This document shows positions 37,401 to 45,334 of a stretch of 64,000 nucleotides of DNA, piece after piece. Made by a program: the position numbers and the translations under genes. Source of the DNA: Planctomycetaceae bacterium. GTDB taxonomy: Bacteria; Planctomycetota; Planctomycetia; Planctomycetales; Planctomycetaceae. Under the pieces are notes generated by a model. It was not told where the DNA came from, did no database searches, and worked only from the letters and a program-made list of their open reading frames with translations. Numbering within the stretch: position 1 is the stretch's first letter; every line of letters begins with the position of its first letter. The stretch covers positions 1 to 64,000 of the forward strand of contig JANQSH010000205.1 of NCBI GenBank assembly GCA_028284145.1, read 5' to 3'.

Positions 37401-37636
37401 TCAAGCCGGAGATCCGCTTCGCGTGTGGTGGCATCCGGACCGTGACAGAGAAAACAACGATCTGAAAGAATCGGCTTGATATCGCGATCGAAAGAGATTT
37501 CACTGGCAGCGATTTTTGCCGCATCTTCTGAAAACACAGTTCGGGCGAATGACAGACTCCCGAGAGCAATCATCAAATAACAGAGGCAACGCGAAATCGA
37601 ACCGCTGATTTGGCAAAACATGTCGCAGGCATCCAA
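34481..37636 (-). CDS. Planctomycete cytochrome-type protein: PSCyt1, DUF1549, LamG, DUF1553
   Basis: A 1051-residue exported protein. A short signal region is followed by the planctomycete cytochrome C domain with heme motif CFLCHGPD (~61-68). Then DUF1549 ([14 protein letters not shown] through [20 protein letters not shown]), a LamG-like concanavalin domain (~445-640, MLHLDFENF... [16 protein letters not shown]), and DUF1553 at the C-terminus ([38 protein letters not shown]). Such proteins are encoded with DUF1501 partners and are suspected of roles in extracellular polymer oxidation or degradation; the LamG unit suggests carbohydrate contact. Only the first module has a CxxCH. Confidence 0.93.
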   Translation of the reverse strand: [1051 protein letters not shown]

Positions 37637-37858
37637 GAGGGCAAAAGGCGGGGTGCAAAACAGGTGGGTGCTTCAATGAATCGAAGCAAATGGATGTTAG
37701 TATGTTTCGCAGAAGATTTCAACAATATGGCAAATAAGAGGGAGCCTGAACGTCATCATGCGGGAATTATGGCTCACCGAATCAGAGTACAGGAACGATG
37801 AATCTGCATGGAATTTTATGAAGGGGATTTCTGCGACCGATGCGTTTTTTCGCAGAAA

Positions 37859-39343
37859 TTACCCCGTACCCATGCCCCGGTCGAAGGAATCCATATCGCG
37901 CTGGTAGACGGCAAGCGTTGCCTGCAAAGTTTCGCGGCTGATCTTCCAGGCCGGATTCGCCTCGGAGTGCTTGTTGCAATGGTCGACCAGCAGGCGATAC
38001 AGGAACTTGAACAAATGTCTCGGGACTCGCAGTCGAGCGAACAGTCCAATCAATTCATCATGCGTGAGGGAATCGTCAAACAGGATCCGAATATCAAACT
38101 CGAGATTCGGGTTTTCGGCACAACCTTTCATTCTGGCGGATGCCAGATCATACAACGACTCGCCCGTCCATTCGAGCGACGCGATCAAATTCTGTTTGTC
38201 GAGCCGCGAACGTTCGTAGAACTCTTTCTCTTCCCGGTTCAGGTAATAGACCACTTCCGCCGGCAGCAACATTTTGAAACCGATGCCCGGTTGCTTGAGG
38301 AACTTGTTGTCGAACATTGGCCAAAGCAAATCGCGCATTCGCTCGGGTGATCCGTTCACCAGATGCGGCTCATCCACGCGATCGACCAGCACCACGATAT
38401 TCGAAAAACCCAGCACTTTGAGAACGGACTGCAGTTTCATCAGCAACTCGTAACGGTCGTCGCTACGGTCTTTGCTGGGGGTCGGCTGGCCAGCCAGCTC
38501 CTGTCGCTGAAAACGGGACAGAATGCTGCGAAGCGTGTTGGGCAAATGATCGAAGACGCGAATCTGCCGCGAGATCTTCCAGGCAAGCCACATCAACTTT
38601 GCCTGCCGCCACAGCCAGGGTGACCAACTGAAGATGATCAGGATCATCATCAGCCACCAGATGTGGAAACTCTCGAACTGACAGGCCAGGGCAAGCGTGA
38701 CCAGCGTGCCAAAAATCCCGACGCCGACATCCCAATGCGCGAACCAGGAGTGAAACCGGAGTTTTTTTCGCAGGGCAGACCAGCGTTTGCGTGGTGGTTG
38801 ATCGTACGTGTGATCATAGAATGTTTCGAGCAGTAACAGATCTCGTTTCTGCAACCGATTCAGTTTCTCCAGCTGAATATCGGTGACCAGACACTGCTGT
38901 GTGTTGGTTTCGTCGTGCAGAATTTCCCGGACCAGCCGCCGGACACCAAGCGACAGGATGGCATCCATGTGATCCCACAGCCGCCATTGCTCAAGCGCCC
39001 TGTCGGCACGTCGTTTCCGCCCGGAGAGCCGTTCACGAAAGGAGTCGAGGAACGGATTGAAATCGTCATACTCGATGATGAATGTTCGCTGCTCGGGGTG
39101 TTCGCGGTTGTACTCTTCAAGACGTTGCACGATCTGCAGCCGCAATGCTGTTTTGCCGCTCCCTTTTTCACCAAAAACGACGGAAGTCGCGGGATGAGCA
39201 GGGTTCCCGTAGATCTTGTCCCACGCGGAGTGGTATGTGCGATTGACACAGAACTCTCGAAACACGTGATCCGTCTGCGCATCTTCCTCACCGAAGGGGT
39301 TTTCCCCAATTCCATGATGCGCCAGAAACTCTTCCACTCGCAT
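37859..39343 (-). CDS. Membrane-associated P-loop NTPase
   Basis: A 494-residue protein. N-terminal ENPFGEEDAQTDHVFREF, then a Walker A motif GEKGSGKTALR (~residue 52), two adjacent hydrophobic helices in the middle (VGIFGTLVTLALACQF and WWLMMILIIFSWSPWLW), and a Walker B-like strand NIVVLVDRVDEPHLV. Resembles KAP-type or planctomycete ATPases with a membrane insert; function unknown. The frame is open to 39511, but those extra residues translate a dispersed element (QASSGLQTQAPTSQRR), so the start is set at 39343 (MRVEEFLAHHGIG). Confidence 0.75.
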   Translation of the reverse strand: MRVEEFLAHHGIGENPFGEEDAQTDHVFREFCVNRTYHSAWDKIYGNPAHPATSVVFGEKGSGKTALRLQIVQRLEEYNREHPEQRTFIIEYDDFNPFLDSFRERLSGRKRRADRALEQWRLWDHMDAILSLGVRRLVREILHDETNTQQCLVTDIQLEKLNRLQKRDLLLLETFYDHTYDQPPRKRWSALRKKLRFHSWFAHWDVGVGIFGTLVTLALACQFESFHIWWLMMILIIFSWSPWLWRQAKLMWLAWKISRQIRVFDHLPNTLRSILSRFQRQELAGQPTPSKDRSDDRYELLMKLQSVLKVLGFSNIVVLVDRVDEPHLVNGSPERMRDLLWPMFDNKFLKQPGIGFKMLLPAEVVYYLNREEKEFYERSRLDKQNLIASLEWTGESLYDLASARMKGCAENPNLEFDIRILFDDSLTHDELIGLFARLRVPRHLFKFLYRLLVDHCNKHSEANPAWKISRETLQATLAVYQRDMDSFDRGMGTG

Positions 39344-39454
39344 GTCTGCTGGTCCATCGTTGAGGCAACAAATCAGACGCTCATCCGATTCGAAATTCGT
39401 CCGCCAGTCGTCAATCTTGACGGAATTGACGGTTGGAACGCAAGATCGGCACAA

Positions 39455-39532
39455 ACGTCTCTGGCTCGTGGGAGCCTGTGTTTGCAGGCCAGACGACGCC
39501 TGTCGCGGCACAGAAGAGTGTAATACACTCTA
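39455..39532 (+). repeat. Dispersed ~100-bp TA-bordered element, copy 9 (left-truncated)
   Basis: The GTTTACC end is lost or unrecognisable; homology begins at ACGTCTCTGGCTCGTGGGAG. The palindromic end is AGAGTGTAATACACTCTA, with both arms changed together (GTGTAAT/ATACAC). Its last bases provide the cyclophilin stop codon. Confidence 0.85.
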
Positions 39533-41044
39533 TTCGGGAAGGGTTTCCGGCTTGTATTCATGGTTCCGCCTGAACAGGACCTTCGCGGACTCGATCACAT
39601 CATATCGCTCGATGTCGAAAACGACATCCATGCCTTTCACCACGCGACCAAAGACCGTGTGACAATTGATGCCCGAGGGTTTCTGGTTCAGGTGGGTTGT
39701 CGGGCGTAGCGTGATGAAGAACTGCGAACCACCGGTATCTTTCCCGGCATGGGCCATGCTCAGACTGCCAGTGAAATGCATACGGGCATTGTCCTCATAG
39801 ACTTCACACTTGATGTTATACCCGGGACCGCCAGAACCATCATTGGCTTTGTTGTCATCCTTCGAGAGCGGGTCCCCTCCCTGAATGACGAAACCAGGTT
39901 CCACGCGATGGAACTGAATGCCATCGTAAAACCCTTTCTCCACCAGCGAGATGAAGTTTGCCACGGTATTGGGAGCTTCGTCTTCAAACAGTTCGACTTC
40001 GATCTCTCCCTTTTTTGTCTTCAGCAACACACGGGGAAGCTGTTTTTCGCCCTCGGCCTTTTCCGCCTTTTCGCGCAAACCTTTCTCGCGCGGCCAGGTC
40101 TTCAAGACTTCGTCCAGCCCGTTTTCATACCGGAAGGCAAGTGAAGCATCGAGCGTGCCATCCTTTTTCATCTTATTGTGGAGTTCCTTCATCCTGTCGA
40201 ACTCATTCATGTAGTAATACGCTGCCGTTGCGATGTTGATCGCCGCGTGATTGCGATCAAACTCAGACCGCACGCCCGATTCCATCAACGACTCTGCGAT
40301 CCGTGCGGCAGCCGCGTGATCATTCTCGAAGAGATATCGCTTCATCGCCATTTCCGCGGCGTTCGCGTTGGTGGAATCGAGTGAGTAAACCGTCACCGCC
40401 AGTTCCTCCAGACGGGGCGCGACTTTCTGCCGCCACTCGCTGATCAAATCGACGAACTGATCCCGAATCTGCTTCTTCGCCGCGTCATCGGCAGCCGCTT
40501 CAAAATCCTTCTGCAGTTTCTGCAACTGTTCGGCGATTTCTTTGCGGCGTTGAACCAACTGGTTGAATTCCGCTTTTGGATCGTCCGCCATTTCGGTTGG
40601 CGTCTCCGGGTTGGACTCTTCCGTTTTCGGAGGTGCGGGATCTTTCTCGTCGCCAGCCTCTTCTTCGGCTGGGTTCTCGCCTGGCTCCGTCTCTACCGGA
40701 GTGCTCTCTTCGGGCTGAGTTGTGGTGGCAGAGTTCGGCTCTTCACCTGTAGCCGGCTCTTTCGCTGGCTCCGATTCGTTGTTGCCGTCATTCGGCGGTG
40801 TTTCTGCGGGAGGAATTGATTCTGCCGGCGTGTCTCCTGTTACGGGGGTCTCATCTGCAGGCTGCTCGTCACTGGTCGTTGCCGGTGCTGGCGTGTCATT
40901 CTGTGTCGTAGCGGCCGGCGTATCATCGGCAGGGGTTGCAGGGTCTTGAGCCGATACAGGGTCTTGAGCCGATACAATGGCGGACATCAAACCAACGGTC
41001 GACAGGGCGATGATCATCACGAAACAGGAAAGTCTGCGTAACAT
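39530..41044 (-). CDS. Secreted cyclophilin-type peptidyl-prolyl isomerase with acidic Pro-rich linker
   Basis: A 504-residue protein. Signal peptide ([21 protein letters not shown]), then ~130 residues of Thr/Pro/Glu-rich disordered sequence, a helical middle (~140-310) and a C-terminal cyclophilin domain (~315-500: [55 protein letters not shown]). Key catalytic-site residues of cyclophilins (FHRV, the Q-G-G-D block, GSQFFI) are present, so folding activity in the periplasm is likely. ATG at 41044 preferred (GGAG upstream). The stop codon TAG is formed by the TA-G border of the dispersed element. Confidence 0.9.
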   Translation of the reverse strand: MLRRLSCFVMIIALSTVGLMSAIVSAQDPVSAQDPATPADDTPAATTQNDTPAPATTSDEQPADETPVTGDTPAESIPPAETPPNDGNNESEPAKEPATGEEPNSATTTQPEESTPVETEPGENPAEEEAGDEKDPAPPKTEESNPETPTEMADDPKAEFNQLVQRRKEIAEQLQKLQKDFEAAADDAAKKQIRDQFVDLISEWRQKVAPRLEELAVTVYSLDSTNANAAEMAMKRYLFENDHAAAARIAESLMESGVRSEFDRNHAAINIATAAYYYMNEFDRMKELHNKMKKDGTLDASLAFRYENGLDEVLKTWPREKGLREKAEKAEGEKQLPRVLLKTKKGEIEVELFEDEAPNTVANFISLVEKGFYDGIQFHRVEPGFVIQGGDPLSKDDNKANDGSGGPGYNIKCEVYEDNARMHFTGSLSMAHAGKDTGGSQFFITLRPTTHLNQKPSGINCHTVFGRVVKGMDVVFDIERYDVIESAKVLFRRNHEYKPETLPE

Positions 41045-41103
41045 CAATGGAATCTCCACGATCAGGTCAAATGGGTGTCAGCGAGGCATAAGTCACCGGG
41101 GCC

Positions 41104-41205
41104 TGGAGCATATTACACTCCTTTGTGGCGCGATGGGTGCCGTTTGGTCTATAAACGCAGGCTCCCACGAGCGAAAAGCGTCACACGAAAAGGTAAACGG
41201 CTCTA
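41104..41205 (-). repeat. Dispersed ~100-bp TA-bordered element, copy 10
   Basis: Palindromic end TGGAGCATATTACACTCC, GTTTACC end GGTAAACGGCTCTA with TA at 41204-41205. It is upstream of the cyclophilin gene, so that gene has an element at each end. Confidence 0.88.
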
Positions 41206-41405
41206 TTACGAAACCCAGTGCTTCATCGTTGGAAGTGTATCGGAAACCATGTCGGTCTCGAAAGGGATCGACCGTCTCAGATCATGTCGCACGCCGAAAA
41301 TCGGGGCAATGATGGAAGGCCTGTTTTGCGTTGGCAGGCATGCGGCGATGGCAACTTGAAACTGGCGTTCCTGCGAGAATTCCAAACGGTTTCGCCCTGG
41401 CGTCA

Positions 41406-42224
41406 TCAGGCTGATTTCGCCAGAGGGGTGGATGTGTCATCGTCCAGATCTTCAGATGGTCCGTCGAATTTCAGCAGATCCAGGCCTGCCGGCTGTTCGC
41501 CCGTCCTGAAGCCTGTCTGCCACAGGTACAGCGTCAGGAGATAGTAGCTGTTCAGCTCTCGGAACTCGGAGATGTTACTTTCCAAATTCCCCTTTACGCC
41601 GTTGATTGTTGACAGCTCCCACGCTTCCAACTGATGAGCGATCAGGCTGAACAGGAACGTGAGTCCAAATGCGGCGGAAAACCAGGCGGCGGGAACCCAG
41701 GTGCGAAATGGCAGGTTTCGTTTGAACAGAGTGATCATTGGAGCAACGACGAACCAGCCAATGATGACCAGGTTGGAAGCAAGTTTTAGGTAGCTGACAT
41801 TCTGCCGACCGTTGGTCGATTCATTGTGCCAGTTTTCGATGGGGGCATGCTCACCGTGTTTGCCGACAATGAAATAGTTGTAGTAATGCACGCCGTAGTC
41901 AATTTCTTCAAGAAAACAGAAGACCGCACCGGCACATGCGCAGGCAAACAATGCTTTTTTCCAGAGAGACCGGGAATGGATTACGGCAATCATGGCGACA
42001 ATGCAGGCGACGAGCAATGTCAGATGCTGGAGTGACTCCAGCAGTCCCAGCTCCCGCCAGGAGCGGAAATTGAGCCCCTCAATGGTGGGGGCAACAATCT
42101 GCTGAGCGAAGCTGATCTGGGAAAAGTAAGCCCCGACCACCATCACGTTTGCAAAAACCGGAATGATGACGAAAAGCTTCCATCCCTGATCGGTCGGAAT
42201 CAGACTGTTGGCAGTTCTGTTCAT
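41406..42224 (-). CDS. Multi-pass membrane protein of unknown function
   Basis: A 272-residue protein with about five to six transmembrane helices: ~16-36 (WKLFVIIPVFANVMVVGAYF), ~65-83, ~90-107 (ALFACACAGAVFCFLEEIDYG), ~148-167 and ~177-195 (FSAAFGLTFLFSLIA). A conserved-looking acidic patch EEID follows the third helix. The C-terminal tail is acidic and soluble. Family not recognised; flanked by gaps, so probably transcribed singly. Confidence 0.65.
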   Translation of the reverse strand: MNRTANSLIPTDQGWKLFVIIPVFANVMVVGAYFSQISFAQQIVAPTIEGLNFRSWRELGLLESLQHLTLLVACIVAMIAVIHSRSLWKKALFACACAGAVFCFLEEIDYGVHYYNYFIVGKHGEHAPIENWHNESTNGRQNVSYLKLASNLVIIGWFVVAPMITLFKRNLPFRTWVPAAWFSAAFGLTFLFSLIAHQLEAWELSTINGVKGNLESNISEFRELNSYYLLTLYLWQTGFRTGEQPAGLDLLKFDGPSEDLDDDTSTPLAKSA

Positions 42225-42629
42225 TTCGACACTTCTGAAATCTCTCTACTTTCAAGAGCTTTTCGTAGCGCCACAAACCAGGCCTGTTGGGGTCGTGTTG
42301 AATCCCAGACCCTATATCATCGCCCGATACTGAAAAACTCTTCAACAATTCACATTCTCTTGCTGGTTATCGACCTGTATACACTTCCACAGGCACAGTA
42401 ATCCGGGAAACCTGAACGAAATCTTCAGATTTTCCTGCGCGGAAACTCTCAATTCCTTAACCGTTCCGACAGGTTTGCGAAGACGAGGAATCCAACGCCA
42501 TTTGCCTGACGGTTTGGCAACCAGGAAGAAAAATCCCCGCAGAGAGTCTGCGCAGAACCTGTTGCGAAGAAGAAGCCGGAAATCAAGAACCGGCTGGCAG
42601 GAGAGAAGCGAAGGCGTTGACGATTAACG
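42225..42629. other. Intergenic region, nothing recognised
   Basis: 405 bp between two minus-strand genes. No dispersed element, RNA gene or credible small ORF seen. Purine-rich stretches near 42525-42615 are noted only. Confidence 0.5.
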
Positions 42630-43826
42630 TTAATGCTTCAGGACGCGGCGCAAATGGCGAAGCGCAAACAGCATCAGCAGAAAATTGCCCAGCCAGAGAG
42701 AGTACCAAGGCTCGATCGTACTCGACTTGCAGAGATTCATCATCAGCAACTGGGCCGGGTAATAGATCAGCAGGATGGGTACAAAGCAGAGAAAGAAACT
42801 GGTGAAGAATTGCCGCTTGGCCTGCAGAATCGAATAGGGGGCGCCAATCATCACGAAGAAGAAACAGCTGGCGGATAGAGCAAAACGATTGTGAACCTCC
42901 GTCCGGAACTTGTTTTTATGCTTCTGGCTCAATTCCTGTCTGGCCCGACACTCGTTGTGCGAAGCGTTGAAGACACTGACAAACTCGCCACTGGACAGCG
43001 CGGCGATTGTCGAGGCATCCTGCATGTCCCGATTCTGATGAAATTCCTCGTTCATGCCGTGGATTTTATCGCGAATATCGACGATCGATAAATGCCTTGG
43101 CTTGGGAGGGGGAAGCCGCGAAGGAAGTGGAAATGGCCGCTCTTCCTTCTCGAACCAGACGCGTCGTTGCCCCGGGATATCAATATGTCCCCGCACCAGA
43201 TGCAAAATGACCTGCTGGTTTTGAATGTCGAAATCCATCGTCGCTTCCTGCGCCTGAACGGTGATCGTGTTGCTCGAACCGAGTGGCGTGTACTGGAAAG
43301 TCGGCAGCTTCAACCGCTTGCCTTCAACCCCCATCACGGTGACCGAATAGCCTCGTGCCGGGTCAGAAACAAGGTGATTCGCCCGCAACATGTCGAGGAA
43401 GATATCCTCCATCGCCATCGTGACGCGTTTCTGAATGTTTGACACAGCCCAGGGAATCATCTGGTCAGACATGACCATCGATCCCACACTGAGCAGTCCG
43501 CCCAGAAAAAAGGCAGGCCATAACATTGTCATAACGTTGATGCCTGCGGCCTTGGTCGCGGTGATTTCAAGATCGGCCGCGATCCGCCCATAAACAATAC
43601 AGACAGTTAACAGCAGTGTGGAGGGAATCGTGAATGGCAACAGACTGGGAACGACGAAGGGGAGAATCTGCAAGACTTGCAGCGGCCCCAACCCGCTCTG
43701 GCTCACTTCTCGAAACACACCCACAAACACCAGTAACACCGTCATCACAGATAACACACCGGCGAAGACGCGCAGTAGCTCCATGAAGACGTAACGTTGC
43801 AGCAGCGGTACATGAAAAAAGTTCAT
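42630..43826 (-). CDS. LptF/LptG-family permease
   Basis: A 398-residue inner-membrane protein of the LptF/LptG (YjgP/YjgQ) family, which extracts lipopolysaccharide from the inner membrane for transport to the surface. N-terminal helices (YVFMELLRVFAGVLSVMTVLLVFVG and FVVPSLLPFTIPSTLLLTVCIVYGRIAADLEITATKAAGI), a periplasmic jellyroll-type region (~150-280) and three C-terminal helices (FALSASCFFFVMIGAPYSI...). The ITATKAAGI motif is typical. Whether LptF or LptG cannot be decided. The partner gene and lptB are not in the window. Confidence 0.85.
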   Translation of the reverse strand: MNFFHVPLLQRYVFMELLRVFAGVLSVMTVLLVFVGVFREVSQSGLGPLQVLQILPFVVPSLLPFTIPSTLLLTVCIVYGRIAADLEITATKAAGINVMTMLWPAFFLGGLLSVGSMVMSDQMIPWAVSNIQKRVTMAMEDIFLDMLRANHLVSDPARGYSVTVMGVEGKRLKLPTFQYTPLGSSNTITVQAQEATMDFDIQNQQVILHLVRGHIDIPGQRRVWFEKEERPFPLPSRLPPPKPRHLSIVDIRDKIHGMNEEFHQNRDMQDASTIAALSSGEFVSVFNASHNECRARQELSQKHKNKFRTEVHNRFALSASCFFFVMIGAPYSILQAKRQFFTSFFLCFVPILLIYYPAQLLMMNLCKSSTIEPWYSLWLGNFLLMLFALRHLRRVLKH

Positions 43827-44350
43827 GGCACTCTATGAGACTGTTCAACAGGACCATTCGATTTCGCTGCTTCGGACCAGTTCATCGAGGCAGATAACCT
43901 GTGAATTCCTGCCACGAAGCGATTGAATGCATGATTCGATCGTGCGATTTGAATGGCGAAATCGCGAGAAACGGAAGTGAATACGCGTCGAAAGTGAAGT
44001 TCTTCGATAGTACGGAATCAGGGTGGCGGATTCTGGCGAGCGGTATATGGCAGATCGATTTCGAGCGTCAATATCAAGTCGCTCCGCGGCGAAGTCACCC
44101 CTGTCTCTCATTCTTCGCAATTGCTGCTTTCTCACCAGAGGTCGCACTCACCCCAAAATCCCGTCAGCGGAAGAATTGGAAAAATCGGAATAGTCAGCCG
44201 GATTTCTCCGACAGTCCAGCAGCCGTTCTGGTCGAATCAAATGTTGTGTGCGATGTTAACAATACGCTCTGTCAAAGCCCTTTTCGAATCGATTTCCGAA
44301 TGGGGGTCAGCCGTAATGAACAAATCATGTCCAAAGGATGGAGTTCCTCT
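43827..44350. other. Divergent intergenic region
   Basis: 524 bp between the LptF/G gene and the small membrane protein gene. A frame open from 43901 runs into that gene, but its composition before 44327 is not protein-like. No repeat element found. Promoters for both directions must be here. Confidence 0.4.
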
Positions 44351-44578
44351 ATGTTCGAATTCTTTGCCGGTCTGACGGATGATCAAAAAGCATTCCTGGG
44401 TTGCGCCGCCGCCTTGATGTTGAGCGGGGGAATTATGAGCCTGAGCATTTACCTGCGAAAACTGCGGGCTGATCAATCGACTGACAAAGTGGCCTTGCGG
44501 GTGATCCATAACAATGGCCACCTTTCCGAAAAGCGGACTTCCGAGAACGAATTTGACCTCCACCAGAACGCCGCCTGA
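44351..44578 (+). CDS. Small single-pass membrane protein
   Basis: A 75-residue protein, MFEFFAGLTDDQKAFLGCAA..., with one transmembrane helix (~12-33, LGCAAALMLSGGIMSLSIYL) and a polar cytoplasmic tail. GGATGGAG lies 7 bp before this ATG; an in-frame ATG at 44327 is possible. It ends 14 bp before the HPt gene, so both may form an operon. No family recognised. Confidence 0.6.
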   Translation: MFEFFAGLTDDQKAFLGCAAALMLSGGIMSLSIYLRKLRADQSTDKVALRVIHNNGHLSEKRTSENEFDLHQNAA

Positions 44579-44592
44579 ACGATTCCGATCCC

Positions 44593-44901
44593 ATGTCACA
44601 AGACTCTGAGTTTGTCTATTCGGAACACGCTGGTGACAAGAGTTATGCGGAACTGCTCGCGCAGTTTGCCGACGCGATTCTGCAGACGAAGGCAAAGTTA
44701 CAGATCCTGCATCGACATCAGCAGATCGCGCAATTGCAGCGACAGGTTCATCAACTGAAAGGTGCCGGAGGCGGCTATGGCTTTCCCGGTCTGACGATGG
44801 CTGCGCGGAATGTCGAGATCGCCTGCAAATCGAACGATGCCGCAGCGATTGAACAGACTTTGAATGATTTAATCACGTACATCGACCGGCTGCGATTCTG
44901 A
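44593..44901 (+). CDS. HPt-domain phosphotransfer protein
   Basis: A 102-residue protein that is essentially one histidine phosphotransfer domain. The phosphorylatable His is in VHQLKGAGGGYGFPGLTMAARNVE (His ~53), and the remaining four-helix pattern fits. It would relay phosphate between a hybrid sensor kinase and a response regulator, neither of which adjoins. The downstream diguanylate cyclase-type gene has no receiver domain, so the partner must be elsewhere. A perfect hairpin follows its stop codon. Confidence 0.88.
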   Translation: MSQDSEFVYSEHAGDKSYAELLAQFADAILQTKAKLQILHRHQQIAQLQRQVHQLKGAGGGYGFPGLTMAARNVEIACKSNDAAAIEQTLNDLITYIDRLRF

Positions 44902-44925
44902 AAGATCGTCTCTTCAGACGATCTT
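44902..44925 (+). terminator. Hairpin terminator after the HPt gene
   Basis: Perfect 10-bp inverted repeat AAGATCGTCT - CTTC - AGACGATCTT beginning 1 bp after the stop codon. There is no strong T tract behind it (CGTATCC), so termination efficiency is uncertain. Confidence 0.7.
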
Positions 44926-45334
44926 CGTATCCTGACGACTACGCGGATTGTAGCAGTCGCATTGCACCTGCGTTGTGCCGTTTGCCCCTTCAAACCCGCT
45001 TTGCAAAGTGAAAATGACCGGAAGTGTCCCGGTGATGTGTCGAGAATTTGACACATTCCACCCATAAGCTAAGTTTCGCTGGTGAATAGAGCCATCCTCC
45101 AGTTGGAGCAGCTTCCTTTCTGATATGGCGTCTCTGGCTCGTGGGGTCCTGTGTTTGCAGGCTTAACGACGTCCATCGCTGCACAGAAGAGCGTAATACG
45201 CTCTGTTCACCCTCGCATTTTTTGAATGCGTGGTTCGAGTACGGGTCGCTTCACAGCAAGGTTGTCAAGACGATTGCTCTGAGCGCATCGGCTCATTTCC
45301 TCCACCGAGCAACGATTTTCTGGCGATATACACC
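44926..45334. other. Gap before the HD/GGDEF gene
   Basis: A 409-bp gap that contains copy 11 of the dispersed element (45104-45205). The remaining ~130 bp before the start codon should carry the promoter of the signalling gene. Nothing else recognised. Confidence 0.5.
45104..45205 (+). repeat. Dispersed ~100-bp TA-bordered element, copy 11
   Basis: Diverged GTTTACC end (TGGAGCAGCTTCC), intact palindromic end AGAGCGTAATACGCTCTG, central CCTGTGTTTGCAGG hairpin. Both borders TG instead of TA. Confidence 0.88.

Noticed and set aside
39344-39511. N-terminal extension of the P-loop NTPase
   Set aside because: Its first ~20 residues translate the dispersed element; conserved sequence begins at MRVEEFLAHHGIG.
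43901-44326. 5' extension of the small membrane protein frame
   Set aside because: Open but not protein-like; good ribosome binding site GGATGGAG is found only before 44351.
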